In this document: piece after piece, positions 42,884-51,535 of the stretch
Layout: each line of letters begins with the position of its first letter
Position numbering within the stretch: the first letter of the stretch is position 1
Assembly: GCA_965204705.1 (NCBI GenBank)
Contig: OZ242006.1
Location: 5,146,001-5,210,000, forward strand
Direction: 5' to 3'
Length of the DNA: 64,000 nucleotides
Source: Bin5 sp965204705
GTDB lineage: Bacteria; Chloroflexota; Anaerolineae; Caldilineales; Caldilineaceae
Position numbers and translations under genes: made by a program
Notes under the pieces: model-generated
What the model was told of the DNA's origin: nothing
Seen by the model: the letters and a program-made list of their open reading frames with translations, nothing else
Databases searched by the model: none

Positions 42884-45424
42884 TCAAGCTGGGTAGGCGT
42901 GTCGCAGGTCCGCCAAGGCCTCGGGAAACTCCGTCTCGTTAAAAACCAACCGGAACGTTCCTTTGGCCGGTCCATCGCGCAAGGTCATTGTTCCGTGGTT
43001 GAAGGCGTTTTCCAGGGTATCCAGCACGCGGCTCTTGTAATCAGTATCCGGGTTCCCACTCATATGTTCGCCTTTAGTCTCAAAAATTAGCACATGCGGC
43101 TTTCCATCACTTTCGCCAGCCATTCCTACAAAGTCAGGCCAGATACGTTCCTGTTTCCAGCCCCGCAGGTAGTATCCTCCTCCTTGACCGACAGCCACTC
43201 TATGCCACCATTTCAAGGCTTTTTGCTCATCCAGGTAGCAGGCGAATTTGCGTTCCAACACAGAGTCAAATTGCTGAGTATAAATTGGCTCAAAGAGACT
43301 GAGTTGTACTGTTTGGCCGTCGCTCCTAGCTAACAGACCGTCGCCCGCAAGGCTGGGCATCTCGTAAGATTTTGTCATGCGATAATTGGGCTGTCCAGCC
43401 TTTAGGTCAAAGCGAATAGCCCCCTCACCCAGTTTGATATGGAAAACGTTCTCTGCCCGCTTTTCTACCTCACGCTTAACATGCTCGCGCAAGACATGGG
43501 CGTGATGGGAGCGCCCATCATAGATTTGATCGTCAGATAGCCCACCGTTGACCAAAGTGTCAATGAACGAATGCGCGATTCGAGCTGCCTGCCATGAATT
43601 TGGTGCGATATCGGAGAGACGGCGGGCAAACCAACTGATACTGACGGATTTTTCGATGTGCAGATTTTGTGCCCTATGGTAAATAGGCTGGCGGTCTCCC
43701 ACGTCCACTGTCGCGCTCCTGCGCTGGGCCGCGTCCATCAATGTGCTATTCGAATCCGGGCCCTGTATCGAATCCCAATCAATACCGGGCAAAATATGAC
43801 GCTGGTAATCCAGGTCTGTCCAGCCACTGTCATGTTTGTGCAATACGAGTGGCAAGAAGATGTCTTGGTCTCGATATCGTATGCGCCGTTGCACGGTGAT
43901 GGGCTGCAGATCACCTTCCCTAGTTGCCCATACAGAATCGCCCAAGCCGGTCAGTCCTTCCCGTTCCAACCCATTCTTGACGTGTGTTACAGCTGTGCCC
44001 ACGTTAGTGTTCCAACAGTAAACATAGCATTGATCGAGGACTTCTCGGCCTGTGCGTTTGGCATGCGGTTGACGCATCACCCGCCCCACTAACTGCGTAA
44101 TAGCTTTTTGGGCCTGCGTGTTATCCAGCATAACCAGCAGATAGGCGAATGGGCAGTCCCATCCTTCCATCAGAGCCGCCTTTGTAATGATCCAGCGAAC
44201 AGAGGAAAGCTCGTCCAGCAGGGACGTGCGGCCCAATTCATCCTTTTCCGAGGACTTGACTGCAACGGCATTATGAGCAACACCTAAGTTCTGAATCAAA
44301 TACTCTCGCACGTCCTCCGCGTGGACGCGCTCGCCATCTCTCTGGTCCTTACCAGTACGCTCCACTCTCACCACAGCGATGGGGCGAATGTAGCGTCCGT
44401 AGTTGCTCTGGAGAATCTGCGCTTCCGAATCCAGCCTTTCCAGTTCCTCGTGGGCCTGGGTCAGCGTGTACTGCCATTCTGCGTTTGTGAAAGAGGTGAC
44501 TTGCACCGGCAGCTTAATCATCTCTTCGTCTTTGAGCCTTACTCCCGAAATGTCCACCAACAGATTGCTGATTCCCCGATTCGGAGTCGCCGAGAGTTCG
44601 ATCACTAATATGGGATCGAGACGATTGACGGAGCGCACGAACTCTTCATTTTCGGCGCGCTTGCGTTTGCCGTAGGCTTTGTGCGCTTCATCCAAAACGA
44701 CGACGGGACGTAGCATTTTGAAAACATTGAAGAGGCTGTGCTTAACTGGGCCATCTTCTGAGGTGCGCTCTAGATCGGGATACTCATTTAACAACTCAGC
44801 GTCTGCCAGTGCATAGTCGCTGTCAGGGAAAAAGGTCGGGTAGCGTCCCGAATCTCTAAACATACGTAGGAAGTCTTTGTTCTTCTTCCAATTGGCAGCG
44901 GACAACGAAAGCAGCATCACACACAGATAATTTGTCACATCCGCACTCGTAAACAGATCGTCTTTTTCCAGTAGCTTTACGCGGCCACCGCTGGCTCTCT
45001 CCAGCATCTGCCGATAGGGATGTGAACGGTTTTTCAAAGCGTCTATGGTTTGCTGGTAAATGGCGCGAGTTGGCGCTATCCACAGCGTCAACCCGGTCTG
45101 CCGGTTCAAGCGCTCGAGAGAAGCGGCGGCCAGTAATGTCTTACCGCCGCCGGTAGGTACCTTGAAACAAATATGGGGAATCGGACGGTCGGCGTCGTCA
45201 GTACGTGAAACGTATTTGCCTGCGGTGGCGGCGACCCCGCCACTCTCCCGCAACCGTTGCCAAGCGGTTTGGGGATAATTCCGGACTGAATCAAGCATTT
45301 CAACTGTACCAATCTCCTCCAAAGCGGCAACAGCTGCATCGGTTTGTGATCGCGCAGTATCCAGCACGTCTAACCAACGGCTAAAGGCATCAAGGGCGCT
45401 GGCTTGATAATCTTTCAATTCCAT
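42884..45424 (-). CDS. res: Type III restriction enzyme helicase/nuclease subunit (Res)
   Basis: 846-residue ATP-dependent translocase and endonuclease. It starts with the Q-motif-like MELKDYQASALDAF. Walker A is PTGGGKT (90-96), the DEAH box is LDEAHK (~244-249), motif III is SATP (278-281) and motif VI is QLVGRVMRQP (444-453). The C-terminal PD-(D/E)xK nuclease is D764 with E-T-K at 782-784. The ATG at 45424 follows GGAAG; a GTG at 45451 overlaps the short ORF upstream. Together with the Mod subunit at 45552 it forms a type III RM system that cuts when two recognition sites are unmodified. Length is a little short for Res but all motifs are present. Confidence 0.9.
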   Translation of the reverse strand: MELKDYQASALDAFSRWLDVLDTARSQTDAAVAALEEIGTVEMLDSVRNYPQTAWQRLRESGGVAATAGKYVSRTDDADRPIPHICFKVPTGGGKTLLAAASLERLNRQTGLTLWIAPTRAIYQQTIDALKNRSHPYRQMLERASGGRVKLLEKDDLFTSADVTNYLCVMLLSLSAANWKKNKDFLRMFRDSGRYPTFFPDSDYALADAELLNEYPDLERTSEDGPVKHSLFNVFKMLRPVVVLDEAHKAYGKRKRAENEEFVRSVNRLDPILVIELSATPNRGISNLLVDISGVRLKDEEMIKLPVQVTSFTNAEWQYTLTQAHEELERLDSEAQILQSNYGRYIRPIAVVRVERTGKDQRDGERVHAEDVREYLIQNLGVAHNAVAVKSSEKDELGRTSLLDELSSVRWIITKAALMEGWDCPFAYLLVMLDNTQAQKAITQLVGRVMRQPHAKRTGREVLDQCYVYCWNTNVGTAVTHVKNGLEREGLTGLGDSVWATREGDLQPITVQRRIRYRDQDIFLPLVLHKHDSGWTDLDYQRHILPGIDWDSIQGPDSNSTLMDAAQRRSATVDVGDRQPIYHRAQNLHIEKSVSISWFARRLSDIAPNSWQAARIAHSFIDTLVNGGLSDDQIYDGRSHHAHVLREHVKREVEKRAENVFHIKLGEGAIRFDLKAGQPNYRMTKSYEMPSLAGDGLLARSDGQTVQLSLFEPIYTQQFDSVLERKFACYLDEQKALKWWHRVAVGQGGGYYLRGWKQERIWPDFVGMAGESDGKPHVLIFETKGEHMSGNPDTDYKSRVLDTLENAFNHGTMTLRDGPAKGTFRLVFNETEFPEALADLRHAYPA

Positions 45425-45435
45425 GATCCAGCTTC

Positions 45436-45552
45436 CTAATGTAGATCCCACATGAGACCAAGAGTATTGGCATTTCGAAACAACGGTGCATAATGGTGTG
45501 TTCCAATCACGATGCCATCGCGAAAAGTCGTAGTTTCAAATGGGATCCACAT
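45436..45552 (-). CDS. Hidden 38-codon ORF between mod and res
   Basis: Its ATG overlaps the mod stop as TAATG, and its TAG lies 11 bases before the res ATG, so it fills the gap between the two RM subunits exactly. The product of 38 residues starts MWIPFETTTFRDG and contains TFRDGIVIGTHHYAPLFRNA, ending in MWDLH. The composition looks like a real protein rather than random DNA. It may be a small RM-associated factor, a translational coupler or a frame-shifted remnant of a longer gene. The first and last ~15 bases form an imperfect inverted repeat (one mismatch). No homologue is recalled. Confidence 0.45.
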   Translation of the reverse strand: MWIPFETTTFRDGIVIGTHHYAPLFRNANTLGLMWDLH

Positions 45553-47195
45553 TAGTTCCCACTGCGGTAAATCTCATAGGGCAACTGACAGAACGTAATT
45601 CGCAGGCTTGTCAGTTCGCGCTGGCCAATATATTTTCCAGATCCAAACACAATGGCCTTCTTGTCTTCTTCGCTGCAGGCCGAACTGATACGTATGGCCC
45701 GTTGCTCGTCCAGCATTGCCTCGTTGCTGCGCAAGAACTCCAAGTCTGGTTCGTATAACAAATAATAGTTGTTTTTTCCATCGCAATGGAACAAGCCGTC
45801 TTTGTCCTTACGTTCTAGACTGCTGGCAGTAGCGGAGATACCAGTCGCAGTATGAAGAAGGTAGACAGCCATTTCGGAGTAAGTTGGTAGTGTAGTGCCG
45901 AAAAGCATCTCTTCAATTTCCAGCGGTTCGCCCAGCGTGCAGTAGAGAAACGAACCCTCTAGGCCTTCTTGCAAAGATTCATCGCGAGCGTCGGGGACAC
46001 CTTCTATGACGCGTCGAACACGTTCAGCGGTGATACTGTGGGCGTACTCCTCGCACTCAACGAGGATAAACTTGCGATTACCACCATCTTCGTTGTTCAT
46101 GGCGAGGACCGCATGGGCAGTAGTGCCGCTGCCTGCAAAAGAATCAAGAATAACCGAATTCTTGTCCGATGCAATTTGCATGACACGTTTGACTAAGCCG
46201 GTTGGTTTTGGTGTTACAAAAAGATCTGTTGAAGCTGGTGCAGACATGATTTGACTTAGCTCTTGTTTGGAATGACGAGTGCTTCCTACTTCCTCCCAAA
46301 CCCAAAGAGTGCGAGGCACAACGCCCTCTCGAACCTCTGACAGAAATCTCTTTATTCCGGGACGGTTCTCGCCCGTTGCACCCCACCAAATTCGCTTGTC
46401 TGCATCCAAGGCGTCGAATTTATTTTTGCTTACTCTCCAATAGCTTCCAGCTGGAGGGCCTTCGATGACGTTTCCTGATGGTGTCGTTATAGGATAACGT
46501 CCACGCGAATATTGATTTCTGGCAGCCAAATCGCTCAAGAGCCATGGACCCCTCGGATCATTATCAGGATTCTTATATCTGGCCAGCATTTCAGGACTTC
46601 TAGGCAGTAAATTAGGTCTCCAAGTATCCGAGACCTTTGCATAAATCAAAATGCTTTCGTGATCTTCACTAAAATGGCGTGCGGAATTTTTTGGGCTATC
46701 CATCTTGTTCCATATCACCGTCGCAATGAAATTCTGCTCTCCAAAAATCTCGTCCATCAACATACGCAGGTGGTGCTGCTCGTTGTCGTCAATGGAAATA
46801 AAAATCGCTCCGTCCTCTGAAAGCAATTCTCTGAGGAGATGTAGACGAGGCCACATCATGCAGAGCCATTTATCATGCCGTTCGAGATCTTCACCGTCCA
46901 CTGGGCTGTTCTGTTGCAGCCATTCCTGCATCAATGGGCTGTTCACTCTGTCGTTGTATATCCAGCCCTCGTTACCGGTGTTGTAAGGCGGGTCAATGTA
47001 GATGCATTTAACTCGCCCAGCATAGCAAGGCAGCAGAGCCTTGAGTGCATGCAGGTTGTCGCCGTGAATGATTAGGTTGCCGTCAACGCCAGAAGGATTC
47101 AGAGAGCGAGAATGGTCGGGATGCAGCGGTCTGTGCGGAACGGAGAGATGGTGCGCGTAAATGTGCTGCTTGCCTTTGAAATCCAGGGTAGGCAT
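45552..47195 (-). CDS. mod: Type III DNA methyltransferase (Mod), N6-adenine specific
   Basis: 547 residues of the beta class: catalytic motif IV comes first as IDPPYNTGNEGW (DPPY 68-71) and the SAM-binding motif I later as ILDSFAGSGTTAHAV (FAGSGTT 353-359). The region between (~190-330) is the target-recognition part. It methylates adenine in a short asymmetric site, protecting host DNA from the Res subunit encoded next. The ribosome site is weak (AAAGG). The stop overlaps a short ORF. It is the first gene of the minus-strand defence unit. Confidence 0.92.
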   Translation of the reverse strand: MPTLDFKGKQHIYAHHLSVPHRPLHPDHSRSLNPSGVDGNLIIHGDNLHALKALLPCYAGRVKCIYIDPPYNTGNEGWIYNDRVNSPLMQEWLQQNSPVDGEDLERHDKWLCMMWPRLHLLRELLSEDGAIFISIDDNEQHHLRMLMDEIFGEQNFIATVIWNKMDSPKNSARHFSEDHESILIYAKVSDTWRPNLLPRSPEMLARYKNPDNDPRGPWLLSDLAARNQYSRGRYPITTPSGNVIEGPPAGSYWRVSKNKFDALDADKRIWWGATGENRPGIKRFLSEVREGVVPRTLWVWEEVGSTRHSKQELSQIMSAPASTDLFVTPKPTGLVKRVMQIASDKNSVILDSFAGSGTTAHAVLAMNNEDGGNRKFILVECEEYAHSITAERVRRVIEGVPDARDESLQEGLEGSFLYCTLGEPLEIEEMLFGTTLPTYSEMAVYLLHTATGISATASSLERKDKDGLFHCDGKNNYYLLYEPDLEFLRSNEAMLDEQRAIRISSACSEEDKKAIVFGSGKYIGQRELTSLRITFCQLPYEIYRSGN

Positions 47196-47380
47196 AGCGG
47201 GCCTTTTCTTTTTCTGATATGTATGATGCGGGCGAGAAAAACTGCCTGCTAAGCTAAGTCTCGTTCCCCAGAGTAGTATTTCCCATCGGTGTTGGCAAAA
47301 TATACCATCCTTTGTCCATTAACAAAAACTAAATCTGTATCCCAATTGCGACTTAGGAGAGGGCCCATCCTTTGTACGAC

Positions 47381-47753
47381 TGAGCTTGGCCCCAAAACTG
47401 ATCCACGAACAATGTTTGCCTGTATGGCCGGCATTCCCGGTGCCAGGGCAATTTGCATCGAATGGGGACAAGACCTCATGATGCTGCCTGAATCTGGTAA
47501 GGGCGCCCCTTGTGGGTGCCTTTCGCGTGCTATAATAGGGTCCGAATTTCGACGCGATTACTTTGGCCCTGAGAAACCATGACCCTTACCATAAGGAAAA
47601 TCTGAAGGCGAAGAAGGGCCACTGTAGGTCTGTGAATATCCCATAATTCATCTGCCCACAGCCAATCAAGAACGGGGAGGACACGTTTGCGAATCCAAGC
47701 AAATAAGTCAGAAAAAAAGGAATCACCGCGACCTGACGCGACTTAACGCGACA
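47381..47753. repeat. ~375-base direct repeat, copy 1
   Basis: Matches 49112-49504 throughout, at an estimated 80-85% identity by eye, starting TGAGCTTGGCCCC. It contains GTGCTATAAT-type sequence, a GGCACCCACAAGGGG-type palindrome (on the minus strand) and tandem decamers like CGCGACCTGA at its 3' end (about three in this copy). No convincing gene lies in the surrounding 47196-47941 gap. The two copies flank the LLM oxidoreductase gene. Confidence 0.8.
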
Positions 47754-47783
47754 TAATACGCCTTAGCTCGTAGTCCAGTTTTT

Positions 47784-47858
47784 GGGGCCAAGCTCACAGG
47801 GGGTTAGAGCACTGTGCTGATAGTGCAGGGGGCAGTGGCTCGAGTCCAAACAGGCCGA
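47784..47858 (+). pseudogene. Degenerate tRNA-Ile(GAT)-like sequence
   Basis: The segment GGTTAGAGCACTGTGCTGAT matches the D-arm and anticodon arm of bacterial tRNA-Ile, with anticodon GAT at 47819-47821. GCAGTGGCTCGAGTCC resembles the T-arm. The T stem is mismatched at two or more positions, the D loop is long, and the acceptor ends do not pair well, so it is probably a tRNA-derived remnant or pseudogene. Its place at the edge of the defence island fits use of a tRNA as an integration site. Confidence 0.5.
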
Positions 47859-47941
47859 ACAACCTGTCCCCCGTACCCATTACTCCGCCCTGCAGGGCAA
47901 CATCGGTATTCGGAAGGTTAAGTGGATAAGGAAGAGTGGCT

Positions 47942-49018
47942 ATGCAAAGCGTCTCAAATGGCCAAGTGGAGCTTTTGACGGCCGTCCGTCCGCGTACGCG
48001 AAAGGCAGTGGACTACGCCAAGAGGGCGGAGGATGCGGGCTGGCATGGCATCGGGATTCTTGATAATCAGAACCTGTGCGGGGACATTTACGTTTCTTTG
48101 GCGCTGGCTGCTTCTGCTACGGAACGGATCCAGCTGAGCACGGATGTGACGAACCCGGTTACCCGCCATCCGGCGGTGGCTGCGGGGGCGATTGCGAGCA
48201 TTCAGGAGGCGTCGGAGGGGCGGGCGGTGCTGGGAATCGGGCGGGGGGACTCGGCGCTGGCGTTCGTTGGACACGCGCCCGCCTACGTGAGGGTACTGGA
48301 CAGCTACCTGAAAGCCCTGCAGGCCTACCTGACGGGAAGTAGCGTGGCCTTTGAAGAGTTGACACACTGCCGCGGCCTGGCCCCGCCCGTTGATACGCTT
48401 AAGCTGGCGGATACCCCTGCCGACAGCAGGCTCATGTGGCTCGACGCCCGGGACAAGAAGGTGCCCGTGGCCGTTGCAGCGAGCGGGCCGAAGGTAATCG
48501 GAACGGCGGCGAGACACGCCGACATTGTCATGTTCGCGTTGGGGGCAGACCTTGGACGGCTCGGGTGGGGATTGGAGCAGGCCCGGACCGCGCGTCGCGA
48601 GGCAGGGCTGGAGCCGGACGGAATCCGGTACGGCGCGTACCTGAACATCGTGTGCCATCCGCAGTTGGAGGCGGCCCGGAAGATGGTCCAATTCCTGGAC
48701 ACATTCGTGCGGTTTTCGGTGATGCACGGGAAGACGCATGGGCCGGTAACGCAGGCGGAAAAGGAAGCCCTGACGAATCTGCACAAAGAGTACAACATGC
48801 GGGACCGCAACGTTTCGGTTGTTCCACCGGCAGAGTTCGTGGACCAGTTTGCGATTGTCGGTCCACCGGAAACGTGCATCAGGCGGATCCAGGAGATCAT
48901 CGACCTGGGGATAGACAGGATTGTGGTGATGGGCCCGACCGTGGATGCAGACGAGGATGAGGAGAAGCGGTGTGCGGAACTGCTGGCGCGGGAAGTGCTG
49001 CCGGCATTTTCGGGGTGA
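47942..49018 (+). CDS. LLM class flavin-dependent oxidoreductase (luciferase-like)
   Basis: About 358 residues of the bacterial luciferase-like superfamily, usually using FMN or F420. Visible elements are AKRAEDAGWHGIGILDNQNL, RIQLSTDVTNPVTRHPAVAA, GRAVLGIGRGDSALAFVG (cofactor-binding loop) and a C-terminal VDQFAIVGPPETCIRRIQEI. These match the typical order of this TIM-barrel family. The ATG at 47942 has GGAAG upstream; a GTG at 47936 is possible. It is flanked by two ~380-base direct repeats, so it may have entered as a cassette. The substrate is unknown. Chloroflexota carry many such genes. Confidence 0.9.
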   Translation: MQSVSNGQVELLTAVRPRTRKAVDYAKRAEDAGWHGIGILDNQNLCGDIYVSLALAASATERIQLSTDVTNPVTRHPAVAAGAIASIQEASEGRAVLGIGRGDSALAFVGHAPAYVRVLDSYLKALQAYLTGSSVAFEELTHCRGLAPPVDTLKLADTPADSRLMWLDARDKKVPVAVAASGPKVIGTAARHADIVMFALGADLGRLGWGLEQARTARREAGLEPDGIRYGAYLNIVCHPQLEAARKMVQFLDTFVRFSVMHGKTHGPVTQAEKEALTNLHKEYNMRDRNVSVVPPAEFVDQFAIVGPPETCIRRIQEIIDLGIDRIVVMGPTVDADEDEEKRCAELLAREVLPAFSG

Positions 49019-49111
49019 GGCGCAAGCCCGCCAGGAGCGAGTTCGGCGGTTGGGGTAAGAATAAGTGACGATACTGTGATTCAGATCTTACGAATGGTTT
49101 GTGAGGTTTAG

Positions 49112-49504
49112 TGAGCTTGGCCCCATGAACTGGGCCACGAGCAATGTTTGCTTGTATGGTCCAGCATCCCCGATGCCAGGGTAACTGCATCGAATCGGGA
49201 CAAGACCTCAATATGCTGCCTGAATTTGGTATGGGCGCCCCTATGGGTGCCTTTCGTGTGCTATAATGGGGGCCGAAATTCGACGCGATTGCTTTGGCTC
49301 TAAGCAACCGTGACCCTCGCCCAAAGGGAATTTGAAGGAAAAAAAAGGGCCGCGGTGAGTCTGTGAATATCCCAAAATACATCTGCCCATAACCCAAAAA
49401 AGATGGTGAGGCAACGTTTGCGAATTCAAGCAAATGAATCAGAAAAAAAAGATCCACCGCGACCTGGCGCGACTTAGCCCGACCTGACGCGACTTAACGC
49501 GACC
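49112..49504. repeat. ~390-base direct repeat, copy 2
   Basis: Second copy of the repeat at 47381-47753, same orientation, 1.7 kb downstream. The decamer tail is longer (about five CGCGACYTRR units against three). A type ISP restriction gene fragment starts right after it, so the repeat marks a breakpoint. A short related GCTTGGCCCC sequence occurs near 51256. Confidence 0.8.
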
Positions 49505-49545
49505 TGTCCCAGGGAATTTTGCATGGAATTGGGATAACCTCGTGA

Positions 49546-49974
49546 GGCAGCCTGAATCGGGGAGGAGAACACGAGGCAAATCTTGACTATTTCTTCCTAA
49601 ATGACATTGAGAAATTCATGTGGAACCATACGCTTAAGCAGGATCTAAAAGGGGGAAGAACCACTGAGTTCTCGCCAGACAATGGGAGAACTGCTCTCTA
49701 TCGCCCATTAGCGAAGTCCAACTTTTACTTTGATTGTGTGATGAACGAGGCTGTCTATGCCTTCCCGTCCATCTTTCCCACACTTGGAATCGAGAAGGGG
49801 AACCGGGCTTTATGTATCGCTGGCATCGGTGACAGAAAGGGTTATGGTTGTCTGGCAACAAATATGGTCCCCGCCCCTGACTTGGCTCTTGAGAGAGCTC
49901 CTTGCTTCCCCTTTTACACCTACGCCGAAGATGGCAGCAACCGGCAGGAAAACATCACCGACTGGACGCCATAA
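49546..49974 (+). pseudogene. Fragment of a type ISP restriction-modification enzyme
   Basis: About 142 codons in one frame. ANLDYFFLNDIEKFMWNHTL leads into KQDLKGGRTTEFSPDNGRTA, then ALYRPLAKSNFYFD, and a C-terminal CFPFYTYAEDGSN followed by ENITDW. This is the late, specificity-domain part of LlaBIII-like type ISP enzymes, which in full form exceed 1500 residues. The upstream part is missing (a stop and the direct repeat precede it) and the usual ~60 C-terminal residues are also gone. An ATG at 49618 is open, but the fragment is almost surely non-functional. Confidence 0.75.
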
Positions 49975-49989
49975 GGAGAGGAACGGGTA

Positions 49990-51168
49990 GTGGAGAGAAA
50001 AATGGTCAGGGCCGACGACCATGACGCTCCGTATCAATTGATATTTGGAGATGTGTCGAGGATTATCGATGCCGCCAGAGAATCGGCCTCGCGTTCAGTG
50101 AATGCCGCTATTACTGCCGCGTATTGGTTGATCGGGCATCGCATCGTCGAGTTTGAGCAGTCCGGGGAGGAGCGGGCTGCCTATGGGAGAGCCCTTATTG
50201 AGAGGCTGGCGAATGACTTGACGGCACAGTTTGGACGCGGCTTTTCTCGTCAGAACCTTCAGAGTATGCGTCTGTTTTACTTGGCTTACCCTCTTGACAA
50301 GATTCGCCAGACGGTGTCTGGCGAATCTAACGGCAATTCGATCGAAGTGCGCTTGAGAGAGCTTCTCACTGCTTTCCCCTTGCCATGGTCTGCCTACGTG
50401 CGGTTGTTATCAGTAAGGAACTTGCACGCACGTGAGTTCTATGAAAAAGAGGCATTGCGGGGAGGATGGTCAGTTCGCCAGCTTAACCGGCAGATCAACT
50501 CCCTATTCTATGAGCGGACCGCATTATCCAAGAACAAAGCGGCAATGTTGGCAAAGGGAGGAGCCCCCAGGCAAGAAGATCTCCTGCACCCTCAAGAAGC
50601 GATCAAAGACCCGTTCGTTCTTGAATTTCTCGACTTGAAGGATGAGTACTCCGAGAGTGACCTGGAGGAAGCCTTGATCGATCATCTTGAGAGCTTCCTC
50701 CTGGAGTTGGGCAACGACTTCTGTTTCATGGGAAGGCAGAAACGCCTGCGCGTTGGAGAGGAATGGTATCGAGTCGACTTACTTTTCTTTCATCGGCTTC
50801 TGCGGTGTCTGGTAGTTATCGAATTGAAGCTCGGAAGCTTAGCCCACACGGACGCGGGGCAGATGAACTTCTACCTGAATTACGCGCGGGAACATTGGGT
50901 TTTGGAGGGAGAAAACCCGCCGGTTGGTCTGATTCTCTGCTCGGAGAAGAATGAGACGCTGGCACGGTATGCACTAGAGGGGTTGGAGAACGAAGTGCTG
51001 GCTGCGGAATACCGAATAACCTTGCCCGACGAGGAACTGCTGGCTGCGGAGTTGGATCGAACGCGGCAAGCGATAGAGTTACGCGCCTCGGTAACGATAG
51101 AAGGCTCTTTAGCGGCAGAAGCTTCATTGAAGAGCAGTACCCCGACAGCAGAGGATCCGACAGAATGA
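49990..51168 (+). CDS. YhcG-like PDDEXK nuclease domain protein (DUF1016)
   Basis: 392 residues. The N-terminal DUF1016 part has AAYWLIGHRIVEFEQSGEER, RALIERLANDLTAQFGRGFS and RQNLQSMRLFYLAYP. The C-terminal PDDEXK nuclease has FCFMGRQKRLRVGEEWYRVD (Asp), then LRCLVVIELKLGSLAHTDAG (E-L-K). These proteins are common in restriction islands and toxin-antitoxin-like contexts. It starts with GTG behind AGGAGAGG, 16 bases after the ISP fragment ends, so it was probably once part of the same RM operon. Predicted role is nucleic-acid cleavage in defence; the partner is unknown. Confidence 0.9.
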   Translation: MERKMVRADDHDAPYQLIFGDVSRIIDAARESASRSVNAAITAAYWLIGHRIVEFEQSGEERAAYGRALIERLANDLTAQFGRGFSRQNLQSMRLFYLAYPLDKIRQTVSGESNGNSIEVRLRELLTAFPLPWSAYVRLLSVRNLHAREFYEKEALRGGWSVRQLNRQINSLFYERTALSKNKAAMLAKGGAPRQEDLLHPQEAIKDPFVLEFLDLKDEYSESDLEEALIDHLESFLLELGNDFCFMGRQKRLRVGEEWYRVDLLFFHRLLRCLVVIELKLGSLAHTDAGQMNFYLNYAREHWVLEGENPPVGLILCSEKNETLARYALEGLENEVLAAEYRITLPDEELLAAELDRTRQAIELRASVTIEGSLAAEASLKSSTPTAEDPTE

Positions 51169-51340
51169 ACGAGTCAACATATGGAAAGAAGGAGAATTAT
51201 TTGCTTAGCTACGCAAGCTAAGGACACCACACTTAGTTTCAACGCGCTCCATGTGCTTGGCCCCCCAATCACTAGACAACGGGACTGGAAACTAAAGTGC
51301 ACTCGATCCGGTTAGACAGCATCCCCGCTGCCGGTGTGTC

Positions 51341-51369
51341 TTGACCCGTCTTATCATCGGCTTTATAAT
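51341..51369 (+). promoter_or_regulatory. Consensus sigma-70 promoter for the nuo genes
   Basis: TTGACC (51341-51346) and TATAAT (51364-51369) are separated by exactly 17 bases, ~165 bases before nuoB. This is the best promoter match found in the window. The rest of the 51169-51535 gap holds only a small 7-bp hairpin near 51204-51222. Confidence 0.75.
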
Positions 51370-51535
51370 CCACTTGTAACGAAATTCACTTGCTTTTCCC
51401 CGCGCGGTGGGGTATATTTGGAGTATGGTGGGCAAATGGACGCATGGGGCGTTCTGTTTTGCATTCGTACGCGGCTTGGGCTTTTCGGAGTGTGGATAGG
51501 CCGGGGTCGCGAAAGTCTTTGACAGGAATTCCGGC

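Noticed and set aside
47249..47582. ORFs on both strands within the first direct repeat
   Set aside because: No domain, no ribosome site, and the frames are not kept in the second repeat copy.
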